A DNA stretch of 64,000 nt, from contig NZ_LTAY01000092.1 in the NCBI RefSeq assembly GCF_002050515.1, positions 62,001 to 126,000 on the forward strand. The letters run 5' to 3'. Numbering within the stretch: position 1 is the stretch's first letter; every line of letters begins with the position of its first letter. The translations under genes were made by a program, and so were the position numbers. The notes under the pieces were generated by a model. The model ran no database searches and was not told where the DNA came from. It was given only the letters and a program-made list of their open reading frames with translations. This stretch comes from Clostridium thermobutyricum DSM 4928. Lineage in GTDB: Bacteria; Bacillota; Clostridia; Clostridiales; Clostridiaceae. Positions 19,301-28,586 of the stretch are shown in pieces.

Positions 19301-20956
19301 TTATAAAAATATGAATTTATTATTATTATTTAGTAACGAATATGTATCTTTATCGTATATTTCGCCACATTTTGTATAGCTTTCAATATCTATTGTAAAT
19401 TTTTCTATGAAATATTCTCTAAAAGAATATTCTTCTCTTAATCTTTCTTTTATCTCTCTTTCTTCATCTTTAGTTATGTTACCCTTTAAAAATTCAGGTA
19501 TTCCTCTTTTTTTATTATGAAGTAAATATTCATATCTTATTATTTCTTTTAATCTTGTGTTATCTTCTTTTAATATCTCATTTGTAAAATCTAAAAATAA
19601 TTTATAATATTCATTATTTCCTATACTTCTATCAAAATACCCTTTACTTTCATAGAATTTTCCTAATGAATAAAAGAAATCAAATGGAGTTTCAAATTTT
19701 GGATAGAAGTATTCTAAAGTATAATTAAATTTTCCACTGTTATAATATTTATCTACCATGTGTTCAACTTTTTTAAGTTCTAATAACTCAAAATAACTTA
19801 TATTATTTGTACTTAATATTTCATAAGGAGGGTATTGTGAAAATCTCATTCCCCATTTTTCACTTTCTTCTCTCATTGATGATCCTTTTAGAAGTTTTAA
19901 AAATCCTAATTGTATTTCCTCTGGTTTTATTGAATGAACATCATTAAATGATTTTTTAAATGATTGAAAATCTTCTCCTGGTAATCCTGCTATAAGATCT
20001 AAATGTTGTTTTATATTTCTTAATGAAAGAAGCTCTACTACTTTTTCTTTTATGTCACTAAAATTAACAAATCTATTTATATTATGAAGAATTTCATCAT
20101 TTGTTGTTTGTACACCAACTTCAAATTGGAATCTTCCATCTGGTGCATTTCTTAAAAGTTCTATTTCTTCATTTTTTAATATGTCTGCTGATATTTCAAA
20201 ATGGAATTGAGTTTCTGTATCTTGCTTTATTAAAAAATCCCATATAGCCATTGCAAATTTATGATTACAGTTAAAAGTTCTGTCAACAAATTTAACTAAT
20301 CTTACTTTTTTATCTACAAAATACTTAAGTTCTTTTAAAACTCTATCTATATCTTGAAATCTAACTCCATGAACTGTTGATGAAAGACAATATTTACAAT
20401 TAAAAGGACATCCTCTTGATGCTTCATAGTAAACAATCTTATTACTTAGATCTTCATCTTCTTCATAAGGAAATACAATTTCATCTAATGACATAAGAGG
20501 TCTATTCCCATTAAAATTAACTTCTTTATCTTCTCTATAAACTAATCCTCTTATAGAAGTTATTTCTCTTTTACCTAACTTATATTCTATAAACTCTCTT
20601 AATGTCTTTTCTCCTTCCCCTACTATTACATAATCACCAATATGTTCTTTTAAAAATATAGTACTATCATATGAAACTTCTGGTCCTCCGTATAATATTT
20701 CTATATTTTCATCAACTCTTTTTATTAAATCTGCTAATCTCCCTACCATTTCAACATTCCATATATAAGTAGAAAAAGCTACAACATCTGGTTTTTCTTT
20801 AATTATTTCTTCTAATATCTTTTCTTCTCTATCATTTATTGAAAATTCTCTTATCTTTCCTTCATAATCCATATCTTTAGTAAATGCTTTTAAATATCTC
20901 ACTGCTAAATTACTGTGTACAAATTTTGAATTAACTGCTGTAAATAATATTTTCAT
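19301..20956 (-). CDS. B12-binding-domain radical SAM protein (DUF4080-like)
   Basis: A 551-residue protein. Residues 1-120 form a cobalamin-binding-like Rossmann domain (MKILFTAVNSKFVHSNLAV, DVVAFSTYIWN, YGGPEVSYD, IVGEGEKT). The radical SAM barrel follows with the 4Fe-4S motif Cys183-x3-Cys187-x2-Cys190 (RGCPFNCKYC) and VGVQTTNDEILHNINR. The C-terminal 130 residues resemble the DUF4080 tail seen in Firmicute members. The substrate is unknown. No canonical DxHxxG cobalt ligand is seen, so B12 may bind base-off or not at all. Confidence 0.85.
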   Translation of the reverse strand: MKILFTAVNSKFVHSNLAVRYLKAFTKDMDYEGKIREFSINDREEKILEEIIKEKPDVVAFSTYIWNVEMVGRLADLIKRVDENIEILYGGPEVSYDSTIFLKEHIGDYVIVGEGEKTLREFIEYKLGKREITSIRGLVYREDKEVNFNGNRPLMSLDEIVFPYEEDEDLSNKIVYYEASRGCPFNCKYCLSSTVHGVRFQDIDRVLKELKYFVDKKVRLVKFVDRTFNCNHKFAMAIWDFLIKQDTETQFHFEISADILKNEEIELLRNAPDGRFQFEVGVQTTNDEILHNINRFVNFSDIKEKVVELLSLRNIKQHLDLIAGLPGEDFQSFKKSFNDVHSIKPEEIQLGFLKLLKGSSMREESEKWGMRFSQYPPYEILSTNNISYFELLELKKVEHMVDKYYNSGKFNYTLEYFYPKFETPFDFFYSLGKFYESKGYFDRSIGNNEYYKLFLDFTNEILKEDNTRLKEIIRYEYLLHNKKRGIPEFLKGNITKDEEREIKERLREEYSFREYFIEKFTIDIESYTKCGEIYDKDTYSLLNNNNKFIFL

Positions 20957-20978
20957 TAAAATAATTCCTCTTTTCGTT

Positions 20979-21461
20979 TTAAATTTTTTGGGCTTTTATA
21001 AAAAACATATCCTCCCAAACTTTAGTTTCTTCTATTTTACAATTTTTTTCAAGAATTTTTTCTATTTCCTCTATATTTAAACATGCAAATATGTTGTTAT
21101 TTTTTACACTTACTTTTTTAAAATTATCATCAGGACATAAAACTTTAAGTTCTACATCTACAATTTCTCCAAAACTTTTATTTAAATCCCATATATATAT
21201 ATATCCATCTTTCTTTATATAATCCGTAATATCATCTATTATTTCTTCTCTTTTGCTTTTTGTCCAAATATTATTAAGGTTAAAAAATAAAATCCCTGAA
21301 TCATATTGATTTATAAATTTAGAAGCTTCTGTAGTAATTGCTAATTCATCTATAGCTGAATTATTTTCATTTTGTATTAGAGAAAAATCTTCTAATGAAT
21401 AATCTATAACATCTCCTTCTATTTTTAAATTGCTTAAATTTAATAAAATTGTTTTTTTCAT
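20979..21461 (-). CDS. Hypothetical protein next to the radical SAM gene
   Basis: I do not recognise this 160-residue protein. It has alternating strand- and helix-like segments; GYIYIWDLNKSFGE after a helix, and an EIEKILEKN segment, give a weak Rossmann- or methyltransferase-like feel, but no SAM-binding GxGxG is present. I chose ATG 21461 with GGGGGAG ahead; an earlier in-frame start at 21497 lacks a site. The stop is 22 bp from the radical SAM ATG, so the two probably form an operon. Confidence 0.7.
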   Translation of the reverse strand: MKKTILLNLSNLKIEGDVIDYSLEDFSLIQNENNSAIDELAITTEASKFINQYDSGILFFNLNNIWTKSKREEIIDDITDYIKKDGYIYIWDLNKSFGEIVDVELKVLCPDDNFKKVSVKNNNIFACLNIEEIEKILEKNCKIEETKVWEDMFFIKAQKI

Positions 21462-21504
21462 AAACTCTCCCCCTTTTAAATAATTTAATTTTACCATTAT
21501 TTTA

Positions 21505-21554
21505 CATTTTTTAAAAGAAAAAGTACCTTCTCTTTAAATAAAGGAAGATACTTT
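21505..21554 (-). terminator. Probable terminator after the propeller-like gene
   Basis: Imperfect hairpin AAAGTACCTTC / GAAGATACTTT (arms 21520-21530 and about 21544-21554), followed on the minus strand by TTTCTTTTAAAAAA. It lies just after the stop at 21562. Confidence 0.55.
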
Positions 21555-21561
21555 AATTAAA

Positions 21562-22857
21562 TTATTTTATATTTTTTCTTTTTAAAGCCTTATTTACAAG
21601 AATTAACATAATAACTAATCCTAATGTTATTATTATTACTATTATACTTTTAGGTATTTCATTAATAAATGCCATTTTATCCTTTTGTATACTATATATA
21701 TATCCTGAATTACTATCTAATAACAAACACTTTGTATCTAAAAAAATTATTTTTTCTATTTTACTATTCTTATCAAAACTTAAAATTTCTTTTACAACTT
21801 TATTATTATCTATAGAATATAATTTCTTTTCTAAATTATCAAAGAAAACTATTGTATCTTTTTCTAATAAAATTCCCTTTTTATCTATTGCAAGCTCTGA
21901 TATACTTTTCAGTTTATTATGCTCATAATACGGACCTTTAACATTTTTTTCTGGAGGATATTTTATTAAAGGTGCTATTTCTTTAGAATCTGAAAATTTA
22001 GGTGAACTTATTTTATCTCCTCCACTATAGTCTGGCCATCCATACCAAGACCCTTTATTTATTTTATAAATATAATCTGAGTCTCTTAAAGCTCCTCTCA
22101 CTCCTTCAGCTTCTAATCCTTCAACTGCACACACAACTTCATTTTTACTATTTAAATCCCAACTAGTTATATTTTTTATTCCACTTGAATAAAGAACTGA
22201 TTTCTTACTATTTATATCGACTTCATATACTGCTCCATTACCTAATGCAGCTGCTTTAACCTCTTCATTTTCTTTGCTCTCTTTTCCATATTCTCTAAAA
22301 GCGCCTGTTTTATCATTTCCATAATTTTCTCCATTTAGAGTTAAATTTATAGGACTTTTATCCCAAAAGCTTTTAGTAAATATATCTCCTTCTTCAGCTA
22401 TCCCTGTGTTAGTATATGTTCCTATTGATAACAGTAATTTTCCGTCTTTTTCAAGTAATTTTCTTTTTATATTTTCACCACCATACGGAATATCTTTAAG
22501 TATTCTCTCTACATGCCCATTAGATAAATCAAATTTCAATAAGTCTCCTTTTGATAATATAAGAAGATTTTCTTTCATATAAAGTACATCTTCAATTTCC
22601 AAACTATTATTAGTGTAAATTTTTTCTGTTTTATTATCAGAATTAATTTTAACTATCTCTTTTTCATAACATACAAAATAATTTCCATTTTCATCTGTTT
22701 CTAATTCAATAGCATTTTCAAATCCCTTCAAAAATACATCACTATTTATTCCTTTTTGCTGTACTTCTATTCTATATCCACTAGTATAAATATAAATTCC
22801 AAAAGCTATTAAAACAATGCAAATACTCGCCAAAGAATACTTAAAAAATTTCTTCAT
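21562..22857 (-). CDS. Membrane-tethered beta-propeller-like protein (sorbosone dehydrogenase-like motif)
   Basis: The 431-residue protein has an N-terminal membrane segment (about 6-25) and a second one at the C-terminus (about 402-422), with the body predicted outside the cell. The body has repeated strand-rich units and the motif GSWYGWPDYSGG, a hallmark of glucose/sorbosone dehydrogenase-type propellers, followed by PLIKYPPEKN. The usual PQQ and Ca2+ residues cannot be confirmed by eye, so an enzymatic role is unproven. It is preceded by AGGAGAG and divergent from the flippase gene at 23021. Confidence 0.65.
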   Translation of the reverse strand: MKKFFKYSLASICIVLIAFGIYIYTSGYRIEVQQKGINSDVFLKGFENAIELETDENGNYFVCYEKEIVKINSDNKTEKIYTNNSLEIEDVLYMKENLLILSKGDLLKFDLSNGHVERILKDIPYGGENIKRKLLEKDGKLLLSIGTYTNTGIAEEGDIFTKSFWDKSPINLTLNGENYGNDKTGAFREYGKESKENEEVKAAALGNGAVYEVDINSKKSVLYSSGIKNITSWDLNSKNEVVCAVEGLEAEGVRGALRDSDYIYKINKGSWYGWPDYSGGDKISSPKFSDSKEIAPLIKYPPEKNVKGPYYEHNKLKSISELAIDKKGILLEKDTIVFFDNLEKKLYSIDNNKVVKEILSFDKNSKIEKIIFLDTKCLLLDSNSGYIYSIQKDKMAFINEIPKSIIVIIITLGLVIMLILVNKALKRKNIK

Positions 22858-23020
22858 AACATCTCTCCTATAATTTCCTCTTTAATTTATATTTAAATTA
22901 GCTTTATAAATATTCCTAAATTAACTTAATTCTAATTATTTAGATAATCTTTTTCTAATTTACAGTATAATTCTTACTTTTTAAGAATAGTATGTATTGT
23001 AGTTAAAGGAGTGATTATAT

Positions 23021-24517
23021 TTGAAACAGGATAATTTTTTTAGAAATTCTTTCTTATTAACAGCATCAAATATTGCCACTGGTATTCTTGGATTTATATT
23101 TTCAATTTATTTATCTAAAGTATTAGGGGCTGAAGGAATGGGATTGTACAATCTTGTCCTACCAATATACCATCTTGTTATTTGTCTTATGACATCAGGA
23201 ATTGTTGCAGCTATTTCTAAAGTTGCTGCAGTATATCATAATTCTGGTGAACATGAAAATTTAACAAAAACAATTAAGACTGTTTCTGTATTCAATATCA
23301 TTTGGGCTATTATAATAGGAATTTTTGTATTTTTCTTTGCACCTATAATTGCAAAATTTGGAGTTCATGATATTAGAACAATAAATGCTATAAGAGTTGC
23401 CTGTCCGGCTATGGTTTTCATTTCTTTATCAAATATATTAAAAGGATACTTTTTAGGAACATCAAAAATAAAAATTCCTGCTCTAATTGATATTTTTGAA
23501 AAAGCTATGAGATTAGTAACTATATTTTTGCTTTTATATACTTTTAAAACAAATAATTTAGCTATGTTAGTTACTCTTGCTTATGTTTCTCTTGCTATTG
23601 GAGAGTTACAAAGTCTAATATTTTTATTTTTCTATTATAAAAAATGTACAAACAAACTTCCTTATAGACCTAATATTAAAACAGAAAGTAGAATGCAATT
23701 ATTATTTAATGTATTAGTTATATCATTTCCACTTTGCGTAAACGGATTTTTAAATGGTATATTTTCTACTTTGTCTACTTGGGTTGTTCCTCGTAGACTT
23801 ATGGTAGCAGGATTTGATTATAATCAAGCTCTTGGAATGATAGGTAAATATACTGGAATGGCTATGACATTAATAGGAATTCCTCTTATAGTCGTAGGAA
23901 CTATAAATACATTACTAATTCCTGACCTTTCTCAAACTTTAAGTCAAGGTAGAAATTATGATGCTGCTATGAGGATAAAAAAAGTTTTAAAAATTGCATT
24001 TTTATTAGGACTTGCTACTACAGTTATCTGTAATCTTGTCCCACAAAATCTAGGAGAAATTTTTTATTCTAGAAATGATTTAGGTGGATATATAAAAATG
24101 GCTTCATTATCAGCACCAATTTATTTTTCATCAGTAACTATGTTTGGAATATTAAACGGATTGAATAAACAAGGAATAATTGTTAGGAATTCGCTTATAG
24201 TAGCTTCAATAGAACTTATATCATTATTTATCTTTACTTCAATTCCACAAGTAAATGTATATGGTTTTAGTATAACTTTATTTATAAGTTCAATAGTTTG
24301 CTTAACTATCAATTTATACGAAGTAGATAAATGTTTAAAAATAAATATTTCTATTGTTGATGTAATTATATTCGCTTTAATAAGTATTTTGATTTACTTA
24401 TTAATAAATCTTTTTATTAATGTAACTAAAATAACTCTAAATACTTTTACAACACTTTCTATAGTAGCTATAGTATTTGCAATTTATACTTATTTATCAA
24501 GATTTGGTTCTGATTAA
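23021..24517 (+). CDS. MOP-superfamily flippase (SpoVB / polysaccharide-biosynthesis type)
   Basis: A 498-residue integral membrane protein with about 14 helices. The N-terminus (NSFLLTASNIATGILGFIFS, then LSKVLGAEGMGLYNL) matches the SpoVB/MurJ-like branch of lipid-linked oligosaccharide flippases. The start is TTG 23021 behind AAAGGAGTGA. It converges on a second, different family member at 24566 and they share a terminator. A stage V sporulation role is possible but not shown here. Confidence 0.8.
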   Translation: MKQDNFFRNSFLLTASNIATGILGFIFSIYLSKVLGAEGMGLYNLVLPIYHLVICLMTSGIVAAISKVAAVYHNSGEHENLTKTIKTVSVFNIIWAIIIGIFVFFFAPIIAKFGVHDIRTINAIRVACPAMVFISLSNILKGYFLGTSKIKIPALIDIFEKAMRLVTIFLLLYTFKTNNLAMLVTLAYVSLAIGELQSLIFLFFYYKKCTNKLPYRPNIKTESRMQLLFNVLVISFPLCVNGFLNGIFSTLSTWVVPRRLMVAGFDYNQALGMIGKYTGMAMTLIGIPLIVVGTINTLLIPDLSQTLSQGRNYDAAMRIKKVLKIAFLLGLATTVICNLVPQNLGEIFYSRNDLGGYIKMASLSAPIYFSSVTMFGILNGLNKQGIIVRNSLIVASIELISLFIFTSIPQVNVYGFSITLFISSIVCLTINLYEVDKCLKINISIVDVIIFALISILIYLLINLFINVTKITLNTFTTLSIVAIVFAIYTYLSRFGSD

Positions 24518-24520
24518 TAT

Positions 24521-24558
24521 AAAAAAGGAGTAAATCATTTCTGATTTACTCCTTTTTT
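24521..24558. terminator. Bidirectional terminator between convergent flippase genes
   Basis: AAAAAAGGAGTAAATCA / TGATTTACTCCTTTTTT, a perfect 17-bp stem with a TTTC loop and U-runs on both strands. Confidence 0.93.
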
Positions 24559-24565
24559 AAGTTAT

Positions 24566-26185
24566 TTATCTCATTTGATTTCTTAAAAATCCTGGTATTA
24601 GTCTATATATTTTAGGTGACATTGATTCTAAGTCTGATTTTCTTAAACCACCTATTTTTATCATAACAATAAAATAAACAAATGCTCCTATTCCCGTAAG
24701 AATTATTGTATATACTAGAATAAATATCCATTTTATCATTCTTGAACTTACCATAAGAGTTATACTTTCTAATGGGAATTTTAATCCAAAAATAACTATT
24801 CCCATAACAATTGATGCAATAATAGGTTTTATACATACTCTAAGTACAGGAATTCTATATTTAACTGTTCTCCTTAATGTTTTATAACATAAGAATGATG
24901 GAACTGCAAAATAAAAGAAATTACCAATTAAAACACCTATAATATTTAATTTAGGTATTCCAACGAATATATAGTTTCCAAGAACTTTAAATATTACACC
25001 TATAAAGAATGCTGTTATTAAAGGTCTAAACTTACTCATCCCTTGAAGAATAGATGATTGAACTTGAGCAATTGACATAAATATTAATATAAAGGAACCT
25101 AACATCATTATATATGACCCTTTATCTGTATTGAAAAGAAGCATATAGATTTCTTTACTTAACAAAGACATTCCAACTGCTGCTGGTATTGTTATAGCAA
25201 AAGTTAATCTAAATCCAAAATTAATCTCTTTTATTATTGCTTTTCTATTTCTTAAAGCATAATTTTTTGCAATACTAGGTAGTATAATTGTTGTTAGTGA
25301 AGTTATTATTATTAATGGTAGTCCAATTAAAACTCTATACTGTACAAATAATCCATATAGAGCATTTGCTTGATCTAAGTTAAATCCTGCATGTAAAAGT
25401 CTATCATTTACATTGAACATATCTACCATTCCACCAAAGTTTTGAATACCTGCTATAAGTGTTATTGGAAGTGCATATGCAAATATTTTTCTTTTAATAG
25501 CATGATCACTAATATCCTTACCTATATTTTCATCTGTATTTAATTTTTTTCTTTTTATTTTTCTTTCATAAATAGAGATTAAATAGATTACTGCAATTAA
25601 AGCTCCTACTGAAGTACCAACAGTACCTCCTGCAGCCCCTAAAGGTAAGCTTATTTTCATAAATAAAAATGCACATAATAAACTTATTATCACATTTAAG
25701 ATTTGCTCTAACACTTGAGATATTGCAATTCCATGCATCATATCTCTACCTTGGAAATATCCTCTATATGCAGCTAATACAGCTGTTAAAAATACACTTG
25801 GCCCTAAAAACATAATAGAAAAAACCGCTGGCTCTGTATTTGTAAATTTAGCAACAGGATAAGCTAATATAATAACTAAAACTGCTGCTATTCCCCCAAT
25901 TAATCCAAACATCTTTCTTGAAATCTTAAGAGCTCTTTCTGAATCTTTCTCATTTCCAGTGGCTTTTAATTCTGAAATTACTTTTGCAACGGCAGGTTGA
26001 CATCCCATAGTTGTTACTGCATAAACAAACATGAACACATCATAACCCTTTCCATATATCCCCATTCCAGTTGTACCAATTATTCTGGTTAATAATGGAA
26101 CATAAAATGCTGATAATACTTTAGATATTATCCCTGCAAAAGAAAGTATCATAAATCCTTTTGTAACCGATGATTGTTCCTTCAT
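24566..26185 (-). CDS. MurJ/YtgP-type lipid II flippase family protein
   Basis: A 539-residue protein with about 14 membrane helices. Its start, SSVTKGFMILSFAGIISKVL, and ARG-free AYRGYFQGRDMMHGIAISQVLEQ block match the Firmicute YtgP group, which supplies lipid II flippase activity in B. subtilis. SpoVB is the closest alternative; the length favours YtgP. The ATG follows AGGAGAAAG. It lies 15 bp downstream of the rluA-type gene, hence probably co-transcribed. Confidence 0.78.
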   Translation of the reverse strand: MKEQSSVTKGFMILSFAGIISKVLSAFYVPLLTRIIGTTGMGIYGKGYDVFMFVYAVTTMGCQPAVAKVISELKATGNEKDSERALKISRKMFGLIGGIAAVLVIILAYPVAKFTNTEPAVFSIMFLGPSVFLTAVLAAYRGYFQGRDMMHGIAISQVLEQILNVIISLLCAFLFMKISLPLGAAGGTVGTSVGALIAVIYLISIYERKIKRKKLNTDENIGKDISDHAIKRKIFAYALPITLIAGIQNFGGMVDMFNVNDRLLHAGFNLDQANALYGLFVQYRVLIGLPLIIITSLTTIILPSIAKNYALRNRKAIIKEINFGFRLTFAITIPAAVGMSLLSKEIYMLLFNTDKGSYIMMLGSFILIFMSIAQVQSSILQGMSKFRPLITAFFIGVIFKVLGNYIFVGIPKLNIIGVLIGNFFYFAVPSFLCYKTLRRTVKYRIPVLRVCIKPIIASIVMGIVIFGLKFPLESITLMVSSRMIKWIFILVYTIILTGIGAFVYFIVMIKIGGLRKSDLESMSPKIYRLIPGFLRNQMR

Positions 26186-26200
26186 TTTCTTTCTCCTGAT

Positions 26201-27172
26201 TTAAATATTAAATTTAAATACATCCTTTTTGATTTTCTTAAATATAGGTGGTAATGTTTCTACTATTATTTTATCTGTTAAGTAGTTCATTTTACCATCA
26301 ATTTTTTTGAAATTTAATTTATAGGCATATAAGAATTGGAATTCTAATCCAAACTTACTTCTGAAGAATGAATTGGTCTTTTTATCTCCATATTTTTCAT
26401 CACCTATTATTGGACATCCTAAATGTGAAAGATGTGCCCTAATTTGATGACTTCTTCCTGTAATTAGATCAATTTCTAAAAATGAAAATGCTCCATTTGA
26501 TTGTATTGTTTTAACTTCCATAGAAATCTCTTTTGAATCTGGAACTTTTTTATCAAATATTCTTGATATATTAGTATCTTCATTCTTTAAAATATATCCT
26601 TTATAAAGACCATCTTTTATTCTTCCTTTTACTATAGTATTATAGTATTTTTTAACTTTACCTTCTCTTATTATTTCATTTAATTCCTTTAATCCTTCAA
26701 AACTTTTACCAAACACAACCATACCTGAAGTATTTCTATCTAATCTATTACATGGTGCTGGAGTAAAAGTTATCTCTTTTTCTGGAAGATATGCACCTTT
26801 TTCATTTAAATATGAAAGTACATAGTCTGTAAGTGTTGGTATTTTTTTGTTGCTATCAGGATGAACTAATATTCCTGGCCATTTTTCAACAACTAACATA
26901 TTTTCATCTTCATAAGAAATTTTCATTCTTTTTGCATCAACTTTTATAAAATTATCGTTAGTTTCTTTTGCCTTTTTACTTTGAATATATCTTATTTCCA
27001 CTACATCATTTAATTCTAGTGAATACTTTTCTTTTTGTTTTTTCCCATTAACTCTTATGTCACCTTTTCTTAATGCCTTAAAAATTGCACTTAAAGGTAC
27101 ATCTTTTAATAATTTTCTTAAGAACTTATCTAATCTTTGGCCTGCCTCATTAGCACCAATTTCAATTCTCAC
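26201..27172 (-). CDS. RluA-family 23S rRNA pseudouridine synthase
   Basis: A 323-residue protein with an N-terminal S4 RNA-binding domain (about 12-62, RLDKFLRKLLKDVPLSAIF and GDIRVNGKK) and a catalytic domain with the RluA motif CNRLDRNTSG. The catalytic aspartate is Asp145. GRSHQIRAHLSHLGCPIIGD is also conserved. It probably isomerises uridines of large-subunit rRNA; whether RluC- or RluD-type cannot be decided. The start is GTG 27172 with GGAG about 12 bases upstream. Confidence 0.92.
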   Translation of the reverse strand: MRIEIGANEAGQRLDKFLRKLLKDVPLSAIFKALRKGDIRVNGKKQKEKYSLELNDVVEIRYIQSKKAKETNDNFIKVDAKRMKISYEDENMLVVEKWPGILVHPDSNKKIPTLTDYVLSYLNEKGAYLPEKEITFTPAPCNRLDRNTSGMVVFGKSFEGLKELNEIIREGKVKKYYNTIVKGRIKDGLYKGYILKNEDTNISRIFDKKVPDSKEISMEVKTIQSNGAFSFLEIDLITGRSHQIRAHLSHLGCPIIGDEKYGDKKTNSFFRSKFGLEFQFLYAYKLNFKKIDGKMNYLTDKIIVETLPPIFKKIKKDVFKFNI

Positions 27173-27242
27173 TACTTAATCAACTCCTATTTTACTTCTT
27201 TAGTGAACATTTTCCTCATCTAAATAGATTAATATTTATTTA

Positions 27243-28424
27243 CTATAATGTCAAATAATCAAATGCTGCTTTACATTGAATTGCAACACCTATTGGTAAA
27301 GCCTCTTCATCTATATCAAAAAGACTACTATGTGCTGGTTTAAAGCTATCTTTAGCTACACTTCCAGTTCCTAAGAAATAAAAAGCTGAGTCTCTTTCCA
27401 TTGCAAAATATGCAAAACTTTCTACTCCCATACTTGGATTTGGTTGTTCTAATACATTTTTTTCTCCTATTATATCCTTAGCACTATTTTTTATAAGAGA
27501 AACTACACTATCTTCATTTATTAAACAAGGATAACTTTCTTCTATTAATACTTCTACTTCTCCTCTTGATGCTTTTGCTATTCCTTCTGCAATTTGAACA
27601 ACTCTTTCAGTTACATATTTTCTATCTTCTGGAGTAGTAGTTCTTATAATTCCTTCTATTTGTGCTTCTTCTGGAATAATATTTTGAGCTGTACCAGAAT
27701 GGAAGCTTCCAACTGTTATAACTCCAGGATTTAATGGAGATAATTCTCTACTTATTATTGTTTGTAATGTACTGACAATATTAGCTCCTATAACTATAGG
27801 GTCAACAGTTGTGTTTGGTCTAGCTCCATGACCCCCATGTCCTTTAACTGTTATTTTATAAGGATTAGAAGCTGCATTTACCATTCCATTTTTTATCATT
27901 ATTTTTCCTACTTCTAATTTTTCTTCTACGTGAAGACCTATTATTTTTTGAACTCTTGGATTTTCTAAAACACCATCTTTTATCATGTGAGGTGCTCCTC
28001 CAGTTGTTTCTTCAGCAGGTTCAAATAAAAGCTTAACTGTTCCTCCAAATTTGTCTTTATTTTTGTTAAGAATTCTAGCTACTCCAAGAAGTATAGTTGA
28101 ATGTGCATCATGTCCACATGCATGCATTTTTCCTTTTTCTTTTGAAGAATATGGACAAGCTTTTCTATCTTCTATAGGAAGTGCATCCATATCTGCTCTT
28201 ATTCCTATTACCTTTCCATTATCGTCTTTTTCTCCTTTTATTATTCCACAAAGTCCACTTATTCCAAATTCTTTGTATTCTATTCCTTCATTATCTAAGA
28301 ATTCTTTTATTTTTCCTAAAGTTCTAGGAAGTTCAAATCCTAACTCAGGATGCATATGAAAATCTCTACGTATATCTATTAATTCATCTTTAAAAGCTTT
28401 TGCTTCATTTAAAAAATCTATCAT
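27243..28424 (-). CDS. M20-family amidohydrolase (N-acyl amino acid / hippurate hydrolase type)
   Basis: A 393-residue metallopeptidase-like enzyme that removes acyl groups from amino acids. The metal-site blocks are RADMDALPIEDR, MHACGHDAHSTILLG, EPAEETTGGAPHMI and GLHVEEKLEVGKI, with a final metal histidine in FKPAHSSLFDI. The central dimerisation domain (HGGHGARPNTTVDPI) is intact. Substrate is not identifiable from sequence. It has AGGAG before the ATG. Confidence 0.9.
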   Translation of the reverse strand: MIDFLNEAKAFKDELIDIRRDFHMHPELGFELPRTLGKIKEFLDNEGIEYKEFGISGLCGIIKGEKDDNGKVIGIRADMDALPIEDRKACPYSSKEKGKMHACGHDAHSTILLGVARILNKNKDKFGGTVKLLFEPAEETTGGAPHMIKDGVLENPRVQKIIGLHVEEKLEVGKIMIKNGMVNAASNPYKITVKGHGGHGARPNTTVDPIVIGANIVSTLQTIISRELSPLNPGVITVGSFHSGTAQNIIPEEAQIEGIIRTTTPEDRKYVTERVVQIAEGIAKASRGEVEVLIEESYPCLINEDSVVSLIKNSAKDIIGEKNVLEQPNPSMGVESFAYFAMERDSAFYFLGTGSVAKDSFKPAHSSLFDIDEEALPIGVAIQCKAAFDYLTL

Positions 28425-28505
28425 TATTTTTCTCCTAAATTTTATTTATTCTTTAGTAAGATATAATTCTTTTGCTATTTTGGTTCATTCTTATTAAAGA
28501 AATGT

Positions 28506-28546
28506 AAATAAAGACTTATATTCATATTGAATATAAGTCTTTATTT
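28506..28546. terminator. Bidirectional terminator
   Basis: A perfect 19-bp stem built on AAAGACTTATATTCA with a TAT loop and T-runs on both sides. It terminates the helicase gene (28587) on the minus strand before the M20 gene. Confidence 0.92.
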
Positions 28547-28586
28547 TAAATTATATAGTATATTTTCTAAGGCTTCAACTTATGAA

